Positions 8,373 through 17,338 of a DNA stretch of 64,000 nucleotides are shown piece after piece. Where the stretch lies: NCBI RefSeq assembly GCF_002101965.1, contig NZ_LQQA01000033.1:372001-436000 (forward strand). The letters are read 5' to 3'. Each line of letters starts with the position of its first letter. The first letter of the stretch is position 1. The DNA comes from Mycolicibacterium wolinskyi (lineage in GTDB: Bacteria; Actinomycetota; Actinomycetes; Mycobacteriales; Mycobacteriaceae). The notes beneath the pieces were generated by a model. The model worked only from the letters and a program-made list of their open reading frames with translations, had not been told where the DNA came from and searched no databases. A program made the translations under genes and the position numbers.

Positions 8373-9941
8373 ATGGACGTTGAAGTGATGGACAAGGCAT
8401 GGGACTGCATCGTCGTCGGCGGCGGCGCCGCGGGTTTGAGCGCCGCGCTCGTGCTGGGCCGGGCCCGGCGGCGGGTACTGCTCGTCGACGCGGGCAATCA
8501 GAGCAACCTGGCCGCACACGGCATCGGTGGGCTGCTCGGCAGTGACGGCCGGCCGCCTGCCGAGCTGTACGCGGCGGGCCGTGCCGAGCTGGCCGCCTAT
8601 CCGACCGTGGAAGTGCGTACCGGTGAAGTCGTGCGCGGTGAACCGGGATTCGTTCTCGAACTGGGCGACGGCACCCGCGAGCACGCCAGGGCGGTGCTAC
8701 TCGCCACCGGGATGGACTACCGGCCGCCGGATATCCCAGGCCTCGAACCGCTGTGGGGCCGTTCGGTTTTCCACTGCCCGTTCTGCCACGGCTGGGAACT
8801 GCGCGACGCGCCGCTCGGGGTGGTCGCCCGTGGTGACCGTGCCGTGCACTCGGCGCTGCTGCTGCGCGGCTGGACCGACGATCTGATCGTTCTGACCAAC
8901 GGCGAAGGCGGACTCGACGACACCCAGATCAAACTGCTCGATGCCGCGGGCGTCGGTGTCGATGACCGCTCGATCGCCCAATTCCACGCAGAAGACGGCG
9001 AATTGGCTGCCGTGGAGTTCGCGGACGGAACACGGTTGGCACGCCGCGGTGCGCTTGTCGCCACCACGCTGCACCAGCGTTCCCCGCTGGCCGCGCAACT
9101 CGGCGCGGTGGCGGCGCCGGGTCCGGTCGCGATGGATGCCCTCGTGGTCGACGGGTTCGGCCGCACGTCCGTGCCGGGCTTGTTCGCCGCAGGGGACCTG
9201 AGTGCCCAGATGCCACAGGTGGCGAACGCCGTCGCGGCCGGCAGCCAGGTCGGTGCCGCGGTGGTGCAGAGCCTGCTGGCCGAGGACTTCGGGCTGCCGG
9301 TCCCGCCGTGGCCGACGCATTCCGAGGTGACGGCCCAGTACTGGGAACGGCACTACGGGCAGCGCGGCCGCATCTGGAGCGGGCGCGTCAACCCTCAGCT
9401 CGAGAAACTGGCCGCGGGCCTGACCCCGGGCCGTGCCCTGGATCTGGGGTGCGGCGAAGGCGGCGACGCCGTCTGGCTCGCCGAACAGGGGTGGCGGGTG
9501 ACGGCTACCGACGTCTCGGACACCGCGCTCGGGCGGGCCGCCGCCGAAGCGAAGGCCCGGGGCGTGGCCGACCGCATCACGTTCGAACGGCACGATTTCG
9601 CCGAGAGTCTGCCGGAGGGCAGCTTCGACCTGGTGTCGGCTCAGTTCCTGCAGTCGCCCATCGCGATGGACCGGCCTGCCTTGCTGCGCCGCGCCGCCGG
9701 GGTGGTCGCCCCGGGCGGGTTGCTGATCATCGTCGACCACGGTGCCGCCCCGCCGTGGGCACCCGAGCACGTAAGGAAATTCGAGTTCCCCAGCGCTGAG
9801 GACGTCGTGGGCGCACTCGATCTGCCCGACGAGCAGTGGGAGCGGGTGCGCGTCGGAGCCGAAGAACGCGACGCGACCGGACCGGACGGGCAGCGCGGCA
9901 CGCTCATCGACAACGTGATGGTGCTGCGTCGCAGGGACTGA
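8373..9941 (+). CDS. Thioredoxin-reductase-like oxidoreductase fused to SAM methyltransferase
   Basis: A 522-residue fusion. Residues ~8-305 are a TrxR-like FAD/NAD(P)H enzyme: FAD motif VVGGGAAGLSAALVLGRARR, redox pair in CPFCHGWEL, and the closing GLFAAGDLSAQMPQVANAVA. Residues ~325-522 are a class I methyltransferase (ALDLGCGEGGDAVWLAEQG; ATDVS), preceded by YWERHYGQRGRIWSGR, a TehB-like pattern. Reduction plus methylation in one chain suggests processing of a thiol, disulfide or chalcogen compound. It resembles, as two domains, the gliotoxin/holomycin self-protection pairs of dithiol oxidase and S-methyltransferase; the substrate here is unknown. ATG 8373 is chosen because earlier starts would overlap the operator. 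Probably controlled by the divergent XRE-cupin regulator. Confidence 0.88.
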   Translation: MDVEVMDKAWDCIVVGGGAAGLSAALVLGRARRRVLLVDAGNQSNLAAHGIGGLLGSDGRPPAELYAAGRAELAAYPTVEVRTGEVVRGEPGFVLELGDGTREHARAVLLATGMDYRPPDIPGLEPLWGRSVFHCPFCHGWELRDAPLGVVARGDRAVHSALLLRGWTDDLIVLTNGEGGLDDTQIKLLDAAGVGVDDRSIAQFHAEDGELAAVEFADGTRLARRGALVATTLHQRSPLAAQLGAVAAPGPVAMDALVVDGFGRTSVPGLFAAGDLSAQMPQVANAVAAGSQVGAAVVQSLLAEDFGLPVPPWPTHSEVTAQYWERHYGQRGRIWSGRVNPQLEKLAAGLTPGRALDLGCGEGGDAVWLAEQGWRVTATDVSDTALGRAAAEAKARGVADRITFERHDFAESLPEGSFDLVSAQFLQSPIAMDRPALLRRAAGVVAPGGLLIIVDHGAAPPWAPEHVRKFEFPSAEDVVGALDLPDEQWERVRVGAEERDATGPDGQRGTLIDNVMVLRRRD

Positions 9942-9946
9942 CCGCA

Positions 9947-10005
9947 TCGAGACCGACGCTTTGGTCGCCGGCACGGCCTGGCATCGACCATTGCGTCGGT
10001 CTCGA
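9947..10005. terminator. Bidirectional hairpin between convergent genes
   Basis: A perfect 13-bp inverted repeat (TCGAGACCGACGC at 9947-9959 and its complement at 9993-10005) with a 33-base loop. It lies between the stops of the oxidoreductase fusion and the convergent glyoxalase gene, where it can end both transcripts. There is no clear U-tract, as is common in mycobacteria. Confidence 0.55.
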
Positions 10006-10011
10006 CACGGC

Positions 10012-10428
10012 TCAGGTGCGCTGGGTCAGCCGGACGCTGTTGCCCGACGGATCGCGGAAACCGGAGTCGATCCCGTAGGGCATCTGGTTGGGCGGCTCGG
10101 TGAACTCGACCCCGCGGGCGGTGAGCTCCTCGTAGCTCTTCTGACAGTCCTCGGTGGTCAGAAACACCGTGCCGGCGAAGCCTTTTGCGGTCAGGTCGAG
10201 CACCTGTTTGCGGGTGTCCTCGTCCATCACGGGCGGGCCGGGCACGGCCATCAGCACGATGCTGACATCGTCCTGACCGGGCGGGCCGACCGTGAGCCAC
10301 CGGAACGGGGTGTCGACATCGGGCAACGTAACGTCTTCGCGCACTTCCATTCCGACCTTTTCGGTCCAGAACTTCAGCGCGGCTTCCTGGTCGTGAACCC
10401 AGAGGTGTGTGCTTGCGATTCTCATCAT
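10012..10428 (-). CDS. VOC-family protein (glyoxalase/bleomycin-resistance type)
   Basis: A 138-residue VOC protein with two beta-alpha-beta-beta-beta modules: first STHLWVHDQEAALKFWTEKVG, second GTVFLTTEDCQKSYEELTARG, ending in SGFRDPSGNSVRLTQ. The metal-ligand positions are not obviously the classical glyoxalase I set, so a dioxygenase, isomerase or binding protein is equally possible. Two start codons (ATG ATG at 10428 and 10425) lie 11 bases after the stop of the AraC-type gene, so the two form an operon and the regulator probably controls it. Confidence 0.88.
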   Translation of the reverse strand: MMRIASTHLWVHDQEAALKFWTEKVGMEVREDVTLPDVDTPFRWLTVGPPGQDDVSIVLMAVPGPPVMDEDTRKQVLDLTAKGFAGTVFLTTEDCQKSYEELTARGVEFTEPPNQMPYGIDSGFRDPSGNSVRLTQRT

Positions 10429-10438
10429 GCGACCGACG

Positions 10439-10870
10439 CTACGGTCGGGCGTCGGTGCCCGTCTTCTTCGCGTGTGCTGTTTTCCGGGTGTCGCGCGCCA
10501 GAACACAACTCGGCACCGGGGCGCGCAGCGCAGCGGGCGGCAGGCTCGCGCGGTAGGCCGCCGGCGGCTTGCCGTAGACCTTGGCGAAGCTCGACGTGAA
10601 CGAGCCCACGCTCTGCAGGCCGACCATCACGCAGATGTCGGCGACCGAGCGGTCGGTGTTGCGCAGCAGCGCCGCGGCCCGCTCCAACCGCCTGCTCTGC
10701 AGATAGGCGCGCGGAGACTCCCCGAAGGTCCGGGTGAACATCCGGCTGAAGTGCGCACGGGACAGCCCCGCGGCCGCCGCGAGGTCGTCGACGGTGATCG
10801 GATCGGCGTACCGCGCGTCCGCCAGGTCCTTCGCCCTGAGCAAATATCGGGCAGGTGGCACCTGCAGCAT
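10439..10870 (-). CDS. AraC-family transcriptional regulator
   Basis: A short AraC-type protein (143 residues from ATG 10868-10870; upstream in-frame starts would reach into the rnpB region and are not favoured). It consists mostly of the double helix-turn-helix domain: LADARYADPITVDDLAAAAG, AHFSRMFTRTFGESP, then RSVADICVMVGLQSVGSFTS. There is no room for a ligand domain. A basic tail follows. It heads a two-gene operon with the VOC gene 11 bases downstream. Its start is 25 bases from the 5' end of rnpB, which is transcribed away from it. Confidence 0.85.
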   Translation of the reverse strand: MLQVPPARYLLRAKDLADARYADPITVDDLAAAAGLSRAHFSRMFTRTFGESPRAYLQSRRLERAAALLRNTDRSVADICVMVGLQSVGSFTSSFAKVYGKPPAAYRASLPPAALRAPVPSCVLARDTRKTAHAKKTGTDARP

Positions 10871-10894
10871 GGATTTAAGGGTACGGTGATCTGC

Positions 10895-11286
<392 letters not shown>

Positions 11287-11293
11287 CCCTGCC

Positions 11294-12814
11294 TCAGTGC
11301 CGGGTCTTGTGGACCGCCTTGTCGAGCTTTCGCAGCGCGTCCTCCAAGAGCGCGCGGGAATGCTGGGCGACCTCGTCCTCCAATTGGTAGAGCAGACCGT
11401 AGGTGAAGGTGTCCTCGCCCGCGGCGTGCGCGGCTTCGGCTTGCGTGCTCAGGTGCGTCTTGCTGACCACGGCATCCTGATGATCGCCCAACAGCGATTG
11501 GATGGCCTTGGCCCGATCGGACACCTTGGTCGCGCCGGTGGCGGCCGCGGTGTAGCGAAGACGCTTGGCGCCCTTGCGGATTCGGTGCAGCGCCTCGTCC
11601 TTTTCCTCGGCGTCGGCCTCGGTGGACTCGGCTGCGGCCTTCGCCGCCTTGGCTGCTTTGCGCACGCGCTTGTAAGCCGAGCCGATGGTCGCCGATGAGC
11701 TGTCTGCGTCGGTGTCGTCCGGGGGTTCGGCGGCGACGAGGTCGTCGAGCGCGTCGAGCAGCCGGAAGTAACGTTGCGAGCGCATCGCCTGCAGCGCGCG
11801 GCGCAGGCCCGCGGCATAGCGGCGGTGCGCGCCGTCGACGAGCCGTTCCCGTACCGGCCCCCGCACGAGGTCGGGGGACAGTTCGTCGAGTGCGCGCTGG
11901 TAGCGCTCGGCGAGCACCTCGGCGTCGCGGGCCACCCCGAGCAAGGCCGCGAGCGCCCGGAGCTCGTCGAGAATCCAGCCGTTGTCGGCCAACGGGAACG
12001 CGTCTTTGGATGCCTGCAGCAGGCTGCGGATCTTGCGGGTCGTCACGCGCATCTGGTGCACCGAGTCGTATGCGTCGGCCCGTACCGCACGATCCCAGAC
12101 CAGCAGCTCCTCGATCTGTTCGGCGATGGCCCGGTGCATCGGATCGGCGGGGACGGGCTGCTCCTCGGCGGCGGCGCCCGCGGTTTCGAGCACCTTGGCC
12201 AGCTTCGACCCGTGGCCGGCCGGCTGCGCGCCGGCGTCGGTCAACCGGTTCGACAACCGGTCCAGCAGGCCGTCCGGAACCTCGGTGTCCAAGAGCTCGA
12301 GTTCCCATTCGCGCCACTGCTGGGCCTCGTCCTCCTGCCCAGCGGCCGACGCGGTGACGTGGTCGTCGCAGAACTCGGCCAGCGCAGCGCCGCTGTGCCC
12401 GAACAGCAGATCGACGCTGCGTTTCGTCGAGATGCGGGCAACCGGGGCGAGCGGCCGGTCGCGGATGATCGCGAGCACGATGTCCCGCAGATCCTCTGGC
12501 ACGGCGTCGGTCTCGGCGTCGCCGTCCGGGTCCAGCGGTGCGCGCACCTCGGTACGGGCATCCGGCCCCGCGGGCAGCTTGAGATGCCAGCCCGCGTCGG
12601 GCCCGCCGGTGCGTCGCCGCAGCGTGATGCGGTGCGCCGCGAGGTCGCGGGCCGGTGTGTCGAAATAGACAGCGTCCAACTGTTGTGACGGAGGCCGCTC
12701 GACACGGGCGACAGCTGTCAACCCGTCGAACGAGGGGGAGACGGTCGCGTCGGTCACCTCGAACTTGCGCTCGACCTCGGTGTACCTGGAGGTTTTGGGC
12801 GTGTCAGGGGCCAT
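11294..12814 (-). CDS. CYTH and CHAD domain-containing protein
   Basis: A 506-residue protein matching Rv2226. Residues ~8-195 are a CYTH (triphosphate tunnel) domain with the signature EVERKFEV at the N-terminus and acidic and basic strands typical of enzymes acting on inorganic triphosphate or triphosphorylated organics. Residues ~220-506 are a CHAD domain, a helical bundle with conserved histidines (VHQMRVTTRKIRSLL and RIRKGAKRLRYTA) that binds polyphosphate. A role in polyphosphate metabolism is known for the family pairing but the exact substrate is not evident. ATG 12812-12814 is chosen because it places the CYTH motif near the start. Confidence 0.92.
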   Translation of the reverse strand: MAPDTPKTSRYTEVERKFEVTDATVSPSFDGLTAVARVERPPSQQLDAVYFDTPARDLAAHRITLRRRTGGPDAGWHLKLPAGPDARTEVRAPLDPDGDAETDAVPEDLRDIVLAIIRDRPLAPVARISTKRSVDLLFGHSGAALAEFCDDHVTASAAGQEDEAQQWREWELELLDTEVPDGLLDRLSNRLTDAGAQPAGHGSKLAKVLETAGAAAEEQPVPADPMHRAIAEQIEELLVWDRAVRADAYDSVHQMRVTTRKIRSLLQASKDAFPLADNGWILDELRALAALLGVARDAEVLAERYQRALDELSPDLVRGPVRERLVDGAHRRYAAGLRRALQAMRSQRYFRLLDALDDLVAAEPPDDTDADSSSATIGSAYKRVRKAAKAAKAAAESTEADAEEKDEALHRIRKGAKRLRYTAAATGATKVSDRAKAIQSLLGDHQDAVVSKTHLSTQAEAAHAAGEDTFTYGLLYQLEDEVAQHSRALLEDALRKLDKAVHKTRH

Positions 12815-12967
12815 GGTCACCTTCGCTGTGCACCGGATCCGATGGCACCAGCGTGCCACACCGGAATGGTTGCCCTTAACCGACCAAAGGTCACGTCAAG
12901 GTAAAGACTTTGCGCCGCGCACAACAGGTTCCACCCGTTTCTGAGGAAACCTCTTAAGATTGCGGAC

Positions 12968-14794
12968 ATGGGTCTGGATGCCATGACGACGAGCGGCGCT
13001 TCGGCACGCCTGAAGGTCGCGGATTACCTGGATTCGGATGGCGAGATCGCCATCCCGGACGGCTCCACGCTGCTGTCGCATTTCGACCGCAACGTCGCCG
13101 AGTTCGGTGATACGCCGGCTTACCGATATCTGGATTTCGACCATGACGGACGGGCCGTCGAGCTGACCTGGGCGCAGCTCGACACCCGGGTCCGCGCGGT
13201 CGGAGCCCGGTTGCAGCAGGTCACATCACGTGGCGACCGCGTGGCGATCCTGACCCCGCAGGGCGTCGACTACGTCGTCGCGTTCTTCGCCGCGATCCGC
13301 GCGGGCGCCATCGCGGTTCCGTTGTTTTCCCCGGAACTGCCCGGCCACACCGAGCGCCTCGATGCGGTGCTGGGCGACGCGAGCCCGTCGGTCGTGCTGA
13401 CCACCACGGCGGCGGCCGGACCGGTCGGCGATTTCCTGCGCAAGCTGCCACGGGCGCGGCGGCCCCGGATGATCGCCGTCGATGCGGTACCCGACTCCGT
13501 CGGCGCCGGATTCCGCAGCGCGGAACTACGCACCGACGACATCGCGTACCTGCAGTACACGTCGGGGTCCACGCGCACACCGGCCGGTGTGGAAATCACC
13601 CACCGCGCGGCCTGCACGAACGTGCTGCAGATGATCATCTCGGTCGGCCTGGACTGGAACATCCGCAGCGTCAGCTGGCTGCCGCTGTTCCATGACATGG
13701 GTCTGCTGATGATCATGTTCCCGGCGTTGTGCGGCGGCCACATCACGTTGATGTCGCCGGTGGCGTTCGTCCGACGCCCGTACCGCTGGATCAAAGAACT
13801 CGGGGCGTCCGACTTGCCGACGTTTGCCGCGGCGCCCAACTTCGCCTACGAGCTCGCGGCCCAGCGCGGCCTGCCGCCCGCGGGCGAGGAACTCGACCTG
13901 AGCAACGTCGCCGGCCTGATCAACGGCTCCGAGCCGGTGAGCATGTCCTCGATCGAGGTGTTCAACAACGCGTTCGCGCCGTACGGGCTCTCGCCGACGG
14001 CCGTCAAACCCTCCTACGGCATGGCCGAGGCCACGCTGTTCGTCTCGACGATCGCGCCCGACGCCCGCCCGAGCGCCATCTACGTCGACCGCGAGGAACT
14101 CGGAGCCGGCCGCGCGGTCCTGGTATCGCCCGACGCGCCGGAAGCGGTGCCCCAGGTGTCGTGCGGGCAGATCGCGCGCAGCCAGTGGGCGGTGATCGTC
14201 TCGCCGGACGACGACGTCGACGCCGAGCTGCCCGACGGCCAGATCGGTGAGATCTGGCTGCACGGAGACAACGTCGGCCAGGGCTATTGGCGGCGGCCGC
14301 ACGAAACCGAGCTCGCCTTCCGCAACAAGCTGCAAACGCGACTCGAGCGCAACAGCCATGCGGAGGGTGCGCCGGAGGGTGCGTCGTGGTTCCGCACGGG
14401 CGATCTGGGCATGTACGTCGACGGCGAGCTGTACATCACCGGCCGGATCAAGGACATGGTGATCGTCGACGGTCGCAACCATTACCCCCAGGATCTGGAG
14501 GCCACCGTGGCCGAGGCTTCGCCCGCGGTGCGGGCGGGATTCGTCGCGGCGTTCTCCGTGCCGTCCCCGTCCGGTGAACGCCTGGCGATCGTCGCGGAGC
14601 GGGCCCCGGGCGCGGGGCGCGCCGACCCGGCGCCGATCGTCGACGCGATCCGCGCCGCGATCTCGCGGCGCCATGCTGTCGCCGTGGCTGACGTCAAACT
14701 CGTTGCGGCAGGGTCGATTCCGCGTACGACGAGCGGCAAGCTGGCCCGCCGCGCCTGCCAGCAGCAGTACCTGGCGGCGCTGCAGCCGGCGTGA
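12968..14794 (+). CDS. Fatty-acyl-AMP ligase (FadD/FAAL family)
   Basis: A 608-residue adenylate-forming enzyme of the mycobacterial FAAL group, which activates fatty acids as acyl-adenylates and usually hands them to polyketide synthases. Visible motifs: A3 loop YLQYTSGSTRTPAG (residues ~196-210), FHDMGL, the FAAL-type PSYGMAEATLF, the FAAL-specific VSCG segment, and A8-like YITGRIKDMVIVDGRNHYPQD; a C-terminal lysine lies in TTSGKLARR. No polyketide synthase is adjacent, so the acceptor is not known. Start is leaderless: TAAGAT at 12955-12960, seven bases, ATG 12968. A TetR gene follows 30 bases downstream. Confidence 0.9.
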   Translation: MGLDAMTTSGASARLKVADYLDSDGEIAIPDGSTLLSHFDRNVAEFGDTPAYRYLDFDHDGRAVELTWAQLDTRVRAVGARLQQVTSRGDRVAILTPQGVDYVVAFFAAIRAGAIAVPLFSPELPGHTERLDAVLGDASPSVVLTTTAAAGPVGDFLRKLPRARRPRMIAVDAVPDSVGAGFRSAELRTDDIAYLQYTSGSTRTPAGVEITHRAACTNVLQMIISVGLDWNIRSVSWLPLFHDMGLLMIMFPALCGGHITLMSPVAFVRRPYRWIKELGASDLPTFAAAPNFAYELAAQRGLPPAGEELDLSNVAGLINGSEPVSMSSIEVFNNAFAPYGLSPTAVKPSYGMAEATLFVSTIAPDARPSAIYVDREELGAGRAVLVSPDAPEAVPQVSCGQIARSQWAVIVSPDDDVDAELPDGQIGEIWLHGDNVGQGYWRRPHETELAFRNKLQTRLERNSHAEGAPEGASWFRTGDLGMYVDGELYITGRIKDMVIVDGRNHYPQDLEATVAEASPAVRAGFVAAFSVPSPSGERLAIVAERAPGAGRADPAPIVDAIRAAISRRHAVAVADVKLVAAGSIPRTTSGKLARRACQQQYLAALQPA

Positions 14795-14824
14795 CGGCAC
14801 GCGGCCCGGTGTCAGAATGTTGAG

Positions 14825-15514
14825 ATGACCACCGGGGCGATGGCTGGCGCGGGCCGGGGCCGTCCGCGCCTGGAACAGCCCCGTAGGCCGGGCAAGACGG
14901 CCCGCGAGGAGATACTCGACGCCGCGGCCGAGCTGTTCACCACCCACGGCTACGCCAGTACGTCCACCCGTCGGATCGCCGATGAGGTTGGGGTGCGCCA
15001 GGCGTCGCTCTACCACCATTTCGCGACCAAGGACGACATTCTCGACGCGCTGCTGACCGGGACGGTCGACGCGCCGCTACGGCTGGCCACGGATCTGGCA
15101 GGGGAGTCCGGCCCGGCCGCGCCGCGACTGCACACGCTCGTGGTTGGCGACGCGACCCAGCTGTGCGCGGGCCGGTGGAACCTCGGTGCGCTGTACCTGC
15201 TGCCGGAGCTGCGGACCGATCGCTTCGAGCCCTTCCGCCGCAGCCGCGCCGAGCTGCGTAGCCGCTACCGGCGGTTGTCTGCCGACGTGATCGCCGAGTG
15301 CGGCGGCCCGCCCGATGCCGACGATTTGCCGTTCCGCCTGGTCGAATCGGTGATCAACAGCCGCTCCGACGATGCCGACATACCGCCCGAACAACCGTGG
15401 GTGATCGGCGAGGGCGCCCTGCGGGCCGTCGGCTACGACCGCGATTTCGCCGACCTGGTCCGCGCGACCGCGGACCGGCTGGGGGTGCGACCGCCGCAGC
15501 GGGCGGCCCGCTAG
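14825..15514 (+). CDS. TetR-family transcriptional regulator
   Basis: A 229-residue TetR-type repressor. Residues ~25-70 hold the helix-turn-helix (TAREEILDAAAELFTTHGYA then RRIADEVGVRQASLYHHFAT), and the rest is a helical ligand domain. A basic arm (GRGRPRLEQPRRPGK) precedes the DNA-binding domain. It sits between the acyl-AMP ligase and an enoyl-CoA hydratase on the same strand, so control of local fatty-acid genes is likely but inferred. Its stop overlaps the -10 box of the hydratase gene. Confidence 0.92.
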   Translation: MTTGAMAGAGRGRPRLEQPRRPGKTAREEILDAAAELFTTHGYASTSTRRIADEVGVRQASLYHHFATKDDILDALLTGTVDAPLRLATDLAGESGPAAPRLHTLVVGDATQLCAGRWNLGALYLLPELRTDRFEPFRRSRAELRSRYRRLSADVIAECGGPPDADDLPFRLVESVINSRSDDADIPPEQPWVIGEGALRAVGYDRDFADLVRATADRLGVRPPQRAAR

Positions 15515-15524
15515 AGTCCGGTGC

Positions 15525-16310
15525 GTGACCGAGCCCACGTATGAAGCCATCACGTTCGAGCAGTCCGGTGCGATCGCGCGCATCACGCTGAACCGCCCGG
15601 ACGCCGCAAACGGCATGAACCACACCATGACTCGGGAACTGGCCGATGCCGCGCGGCGCTGCGACACGGTGGGCACCAAGGTCGTCGTGCTGACCGGGTC
15701 CGGCCGGTTCTTCTGCGCGGGCGGCGACCTCAAGGCGTTCTCCACCGCGCCCGCCCGCGGGCAGTTCGTCAAGGGTGTCGCCGACGACCTGCACCGGGCC
15801 ATCTCGTCGTTCGCGCGGATGGACGCCGTGCTGATCACCGCGGTCAACGGCACCGCGGCGGGGGCGGGCTTCTCGCTCGCCGTCACCGGAGACCTCGTCC
15901 TGGCGGCCGAATCGGCGTCGTTCACCATGGCCTATACCAAGGTGGGGCTGAGCCCGGACGGCAGTTCGTCGTACTACCTGCCGCGTCTGGTCGGCATGCG
16001 CCGCGCACAGGAACTGATGCTCACCAACCGCACGCTGTCGGCGGCCGAAGCGCAGGACTGGGGCCTGGTCACCGAGGTGGTCGCCGACGCGGACCTCGCG
16101 GAGCGGGCGGGCAAACTCGCCGAGCAGTTGGCCGGCGGGTCGGCCGGGTCGAACGGCGCGGTCAAGACGCTGCTGCTGTCCTCGCTGAAGAACAGCCTCG
16201 AAGAGCAGATGGAGGCCGAGGGCCGGTTGATCGCCGCACGCGCGGACTCGGCCGACGGCCGCGAGGGGGTTGATGCGTTCCTCGCGAAGCGCCGGCCCGA
16301 CTTCGCGTAG
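15525..16310 (+). CDS. Enoyl-CoA hydratase/isomerase family protein
   Basis: A 261-residue crotonase-fold protein. Oxyanion-hole segments are visible: SGRFFCAGGDLKAFS (residues ~62-76) and NGTAAGAGFSLAVTGDL (~108-124), followed by FTMAYTKVGLSPDGSSSYYLP. The Gly-Asp pattern at the second catalytic Glu position (PDGSS) is closer to PaaG-like isomerases than to classical hydratases, so either activity is possible. Start is leaderless: TAGAGT at 15512-15517 (overlapping the TetR stop), seven bases, GTG 15525. It converges with panB, whose stop is 6 bases away. Confidence 0.9.
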   Translation: MTEPTYEAITFEQSGAIARITLNRPDAANGMNHTMTRELADAARRCDTVGTKVVVLTGSGRFFCAGGDLKAFSTAPARGQFVKGVADDLHRAISSFARMDAVLITAVNGTAAGAGFSLAVTGDLVLAAESASFTMAYTKVGLSPDGSSSYYLPRLVGMRRAQELMLTNRTLSAAEAQDWGLVTEVVADADLAERAGKLAEQLAGGSAGSNGAVKTLLLSSLKNSLEEQMEAEGRLIAARADSADGREGVDAFLAKRRPDFA

Positions 16311-16316
16311 CGATAC

Positions 16317-17177
16317 CTAGTAGCTGTGCTCCTCGGCCGGGAACGCCCCGGCCGCCACATCCTGCGCGTACTGCGTTGCGGCACGGTGCAATTCGCCACC
16401 CACGTCGCCGAAGCGGCGGACGAATTTGGCGGTCTTGCCGCTCGTGAGGCCGGCCATGTCCTGCCAGACCAGCACCTGGGCATCGCAGTTGGGGCCCGCG
16501 CCGATGCCGACCGTCGGAATGGTCAGCTTGCCGGTGATCTGGGTGGCCAGCTCGGCGGGCACCATCTCCAGCACGACCGCGACGGCGCCGGCTTCCTGGA
16601 CGGCGATCGCGTCGGCGATGGTCTGATCGGCGGCATCGCCGCGGCCCTGCACACGGAACCCGCCGAGCCCGTTGACGCTCTGCGGCGTGAAGCCGATATG
16701 GGCCACCACCGGGATGCCCGCCGCGGTCAGCGTCGCGATCTGCTCGGCGACGCGTTCGCCGCCTTCGAGCTTGACGGCCTGCGCGCCGGTTTCCTTCATG
16801 AACCGCGTCGCGGTTGCGAGCGCCTGCTGCGGGCTCGATTCGTAGCTGCCGAACGGCAGGTCGGCGACGACGAGCGCATGCGGGGCGCCCTTCACCACGG
16901 CCCGCGCCAACGGGATCAGCTCGTCGATGGTGATCGGCACGGTGGTGTCGTAGCCGTAGACGACGTTTGCCGCGGAGTCACCGACGAGGAGCACCGGGAT
17001 ACCGGCGTCGTCGAACACCCGCGCGCTGGAGTAGTCGTAACAGGTGAGCATGGCCCACTTGTGGCCTTCGGCCTTCCACTTCTGGAGCGTGACCGTGCGA
17101 ACCTTGGTGCGGGGTTTGGTGTCCTGCGCACCGTCCGAAGACACGCCGGCGGCACCGTAAACAGACTGTTCAGACAT
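16317..17177 (-). CDS. panB: 3-methyl-2-oxobutanoate hydroxymethyltransferase
   Basis: A 286-residue ketopantoate hydroxymethyltransferase, first committed step of pantothenate and CoA synthesis (ketoisovalerate plus methylene-tetrahydrofolate). Motifs: [34 protein letters not shown] (metal Asp), [17 protein letters not shown]-type AHIGFTPQS, and [13 protein letters not shown] 17175-17177 is preferred over an upstream frame because the mycobacterial family has a short variable tail (MSEQSVYGA) before the barrel. It is the equivalent of Rv2225 and is transcribed alone. Confidence 0.95.
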   Translation of the reverse strand: MSEQSVYGAAGVSSDGAQDTKPRTKVRTVTLQKWKAEGHKWAMLTCYDYSSARVFDDAGIPVLLVGDSAANVVYGYDTTVPITIDELIPLARAVVKGAPHALVVADLPFGSYESSPQQALATATRFMKETGAQAVKLEGGERVAEQIATLTAAGIPVVAHIGFTPQSVNGLGGFRVQGRGDAADQTIADAIAVQEAGAVAVVLEMVPAELATQITGKLTIPTVGIGAGPNCDAQVLVWQDMAGLTSGKTAKFVRRFGDVGGELHRAATQYAQDVAAGAFPAEEHSY

Positions 17178-17338
17178 CGTTGTCCCTCGATTGATGGTCT
17201 TTTCGAATCCTCGAGGCCAATATGTGGTCCCCGGGTTCGGCTGACACATGTCAGTCTGCCACCCGCCGGAAAGTGGGTAAACGACTCGTTAAGTGGATTT
17301 CCTCACAGTTGCCGACTCGTCTCCCTACGATCAGGCGC

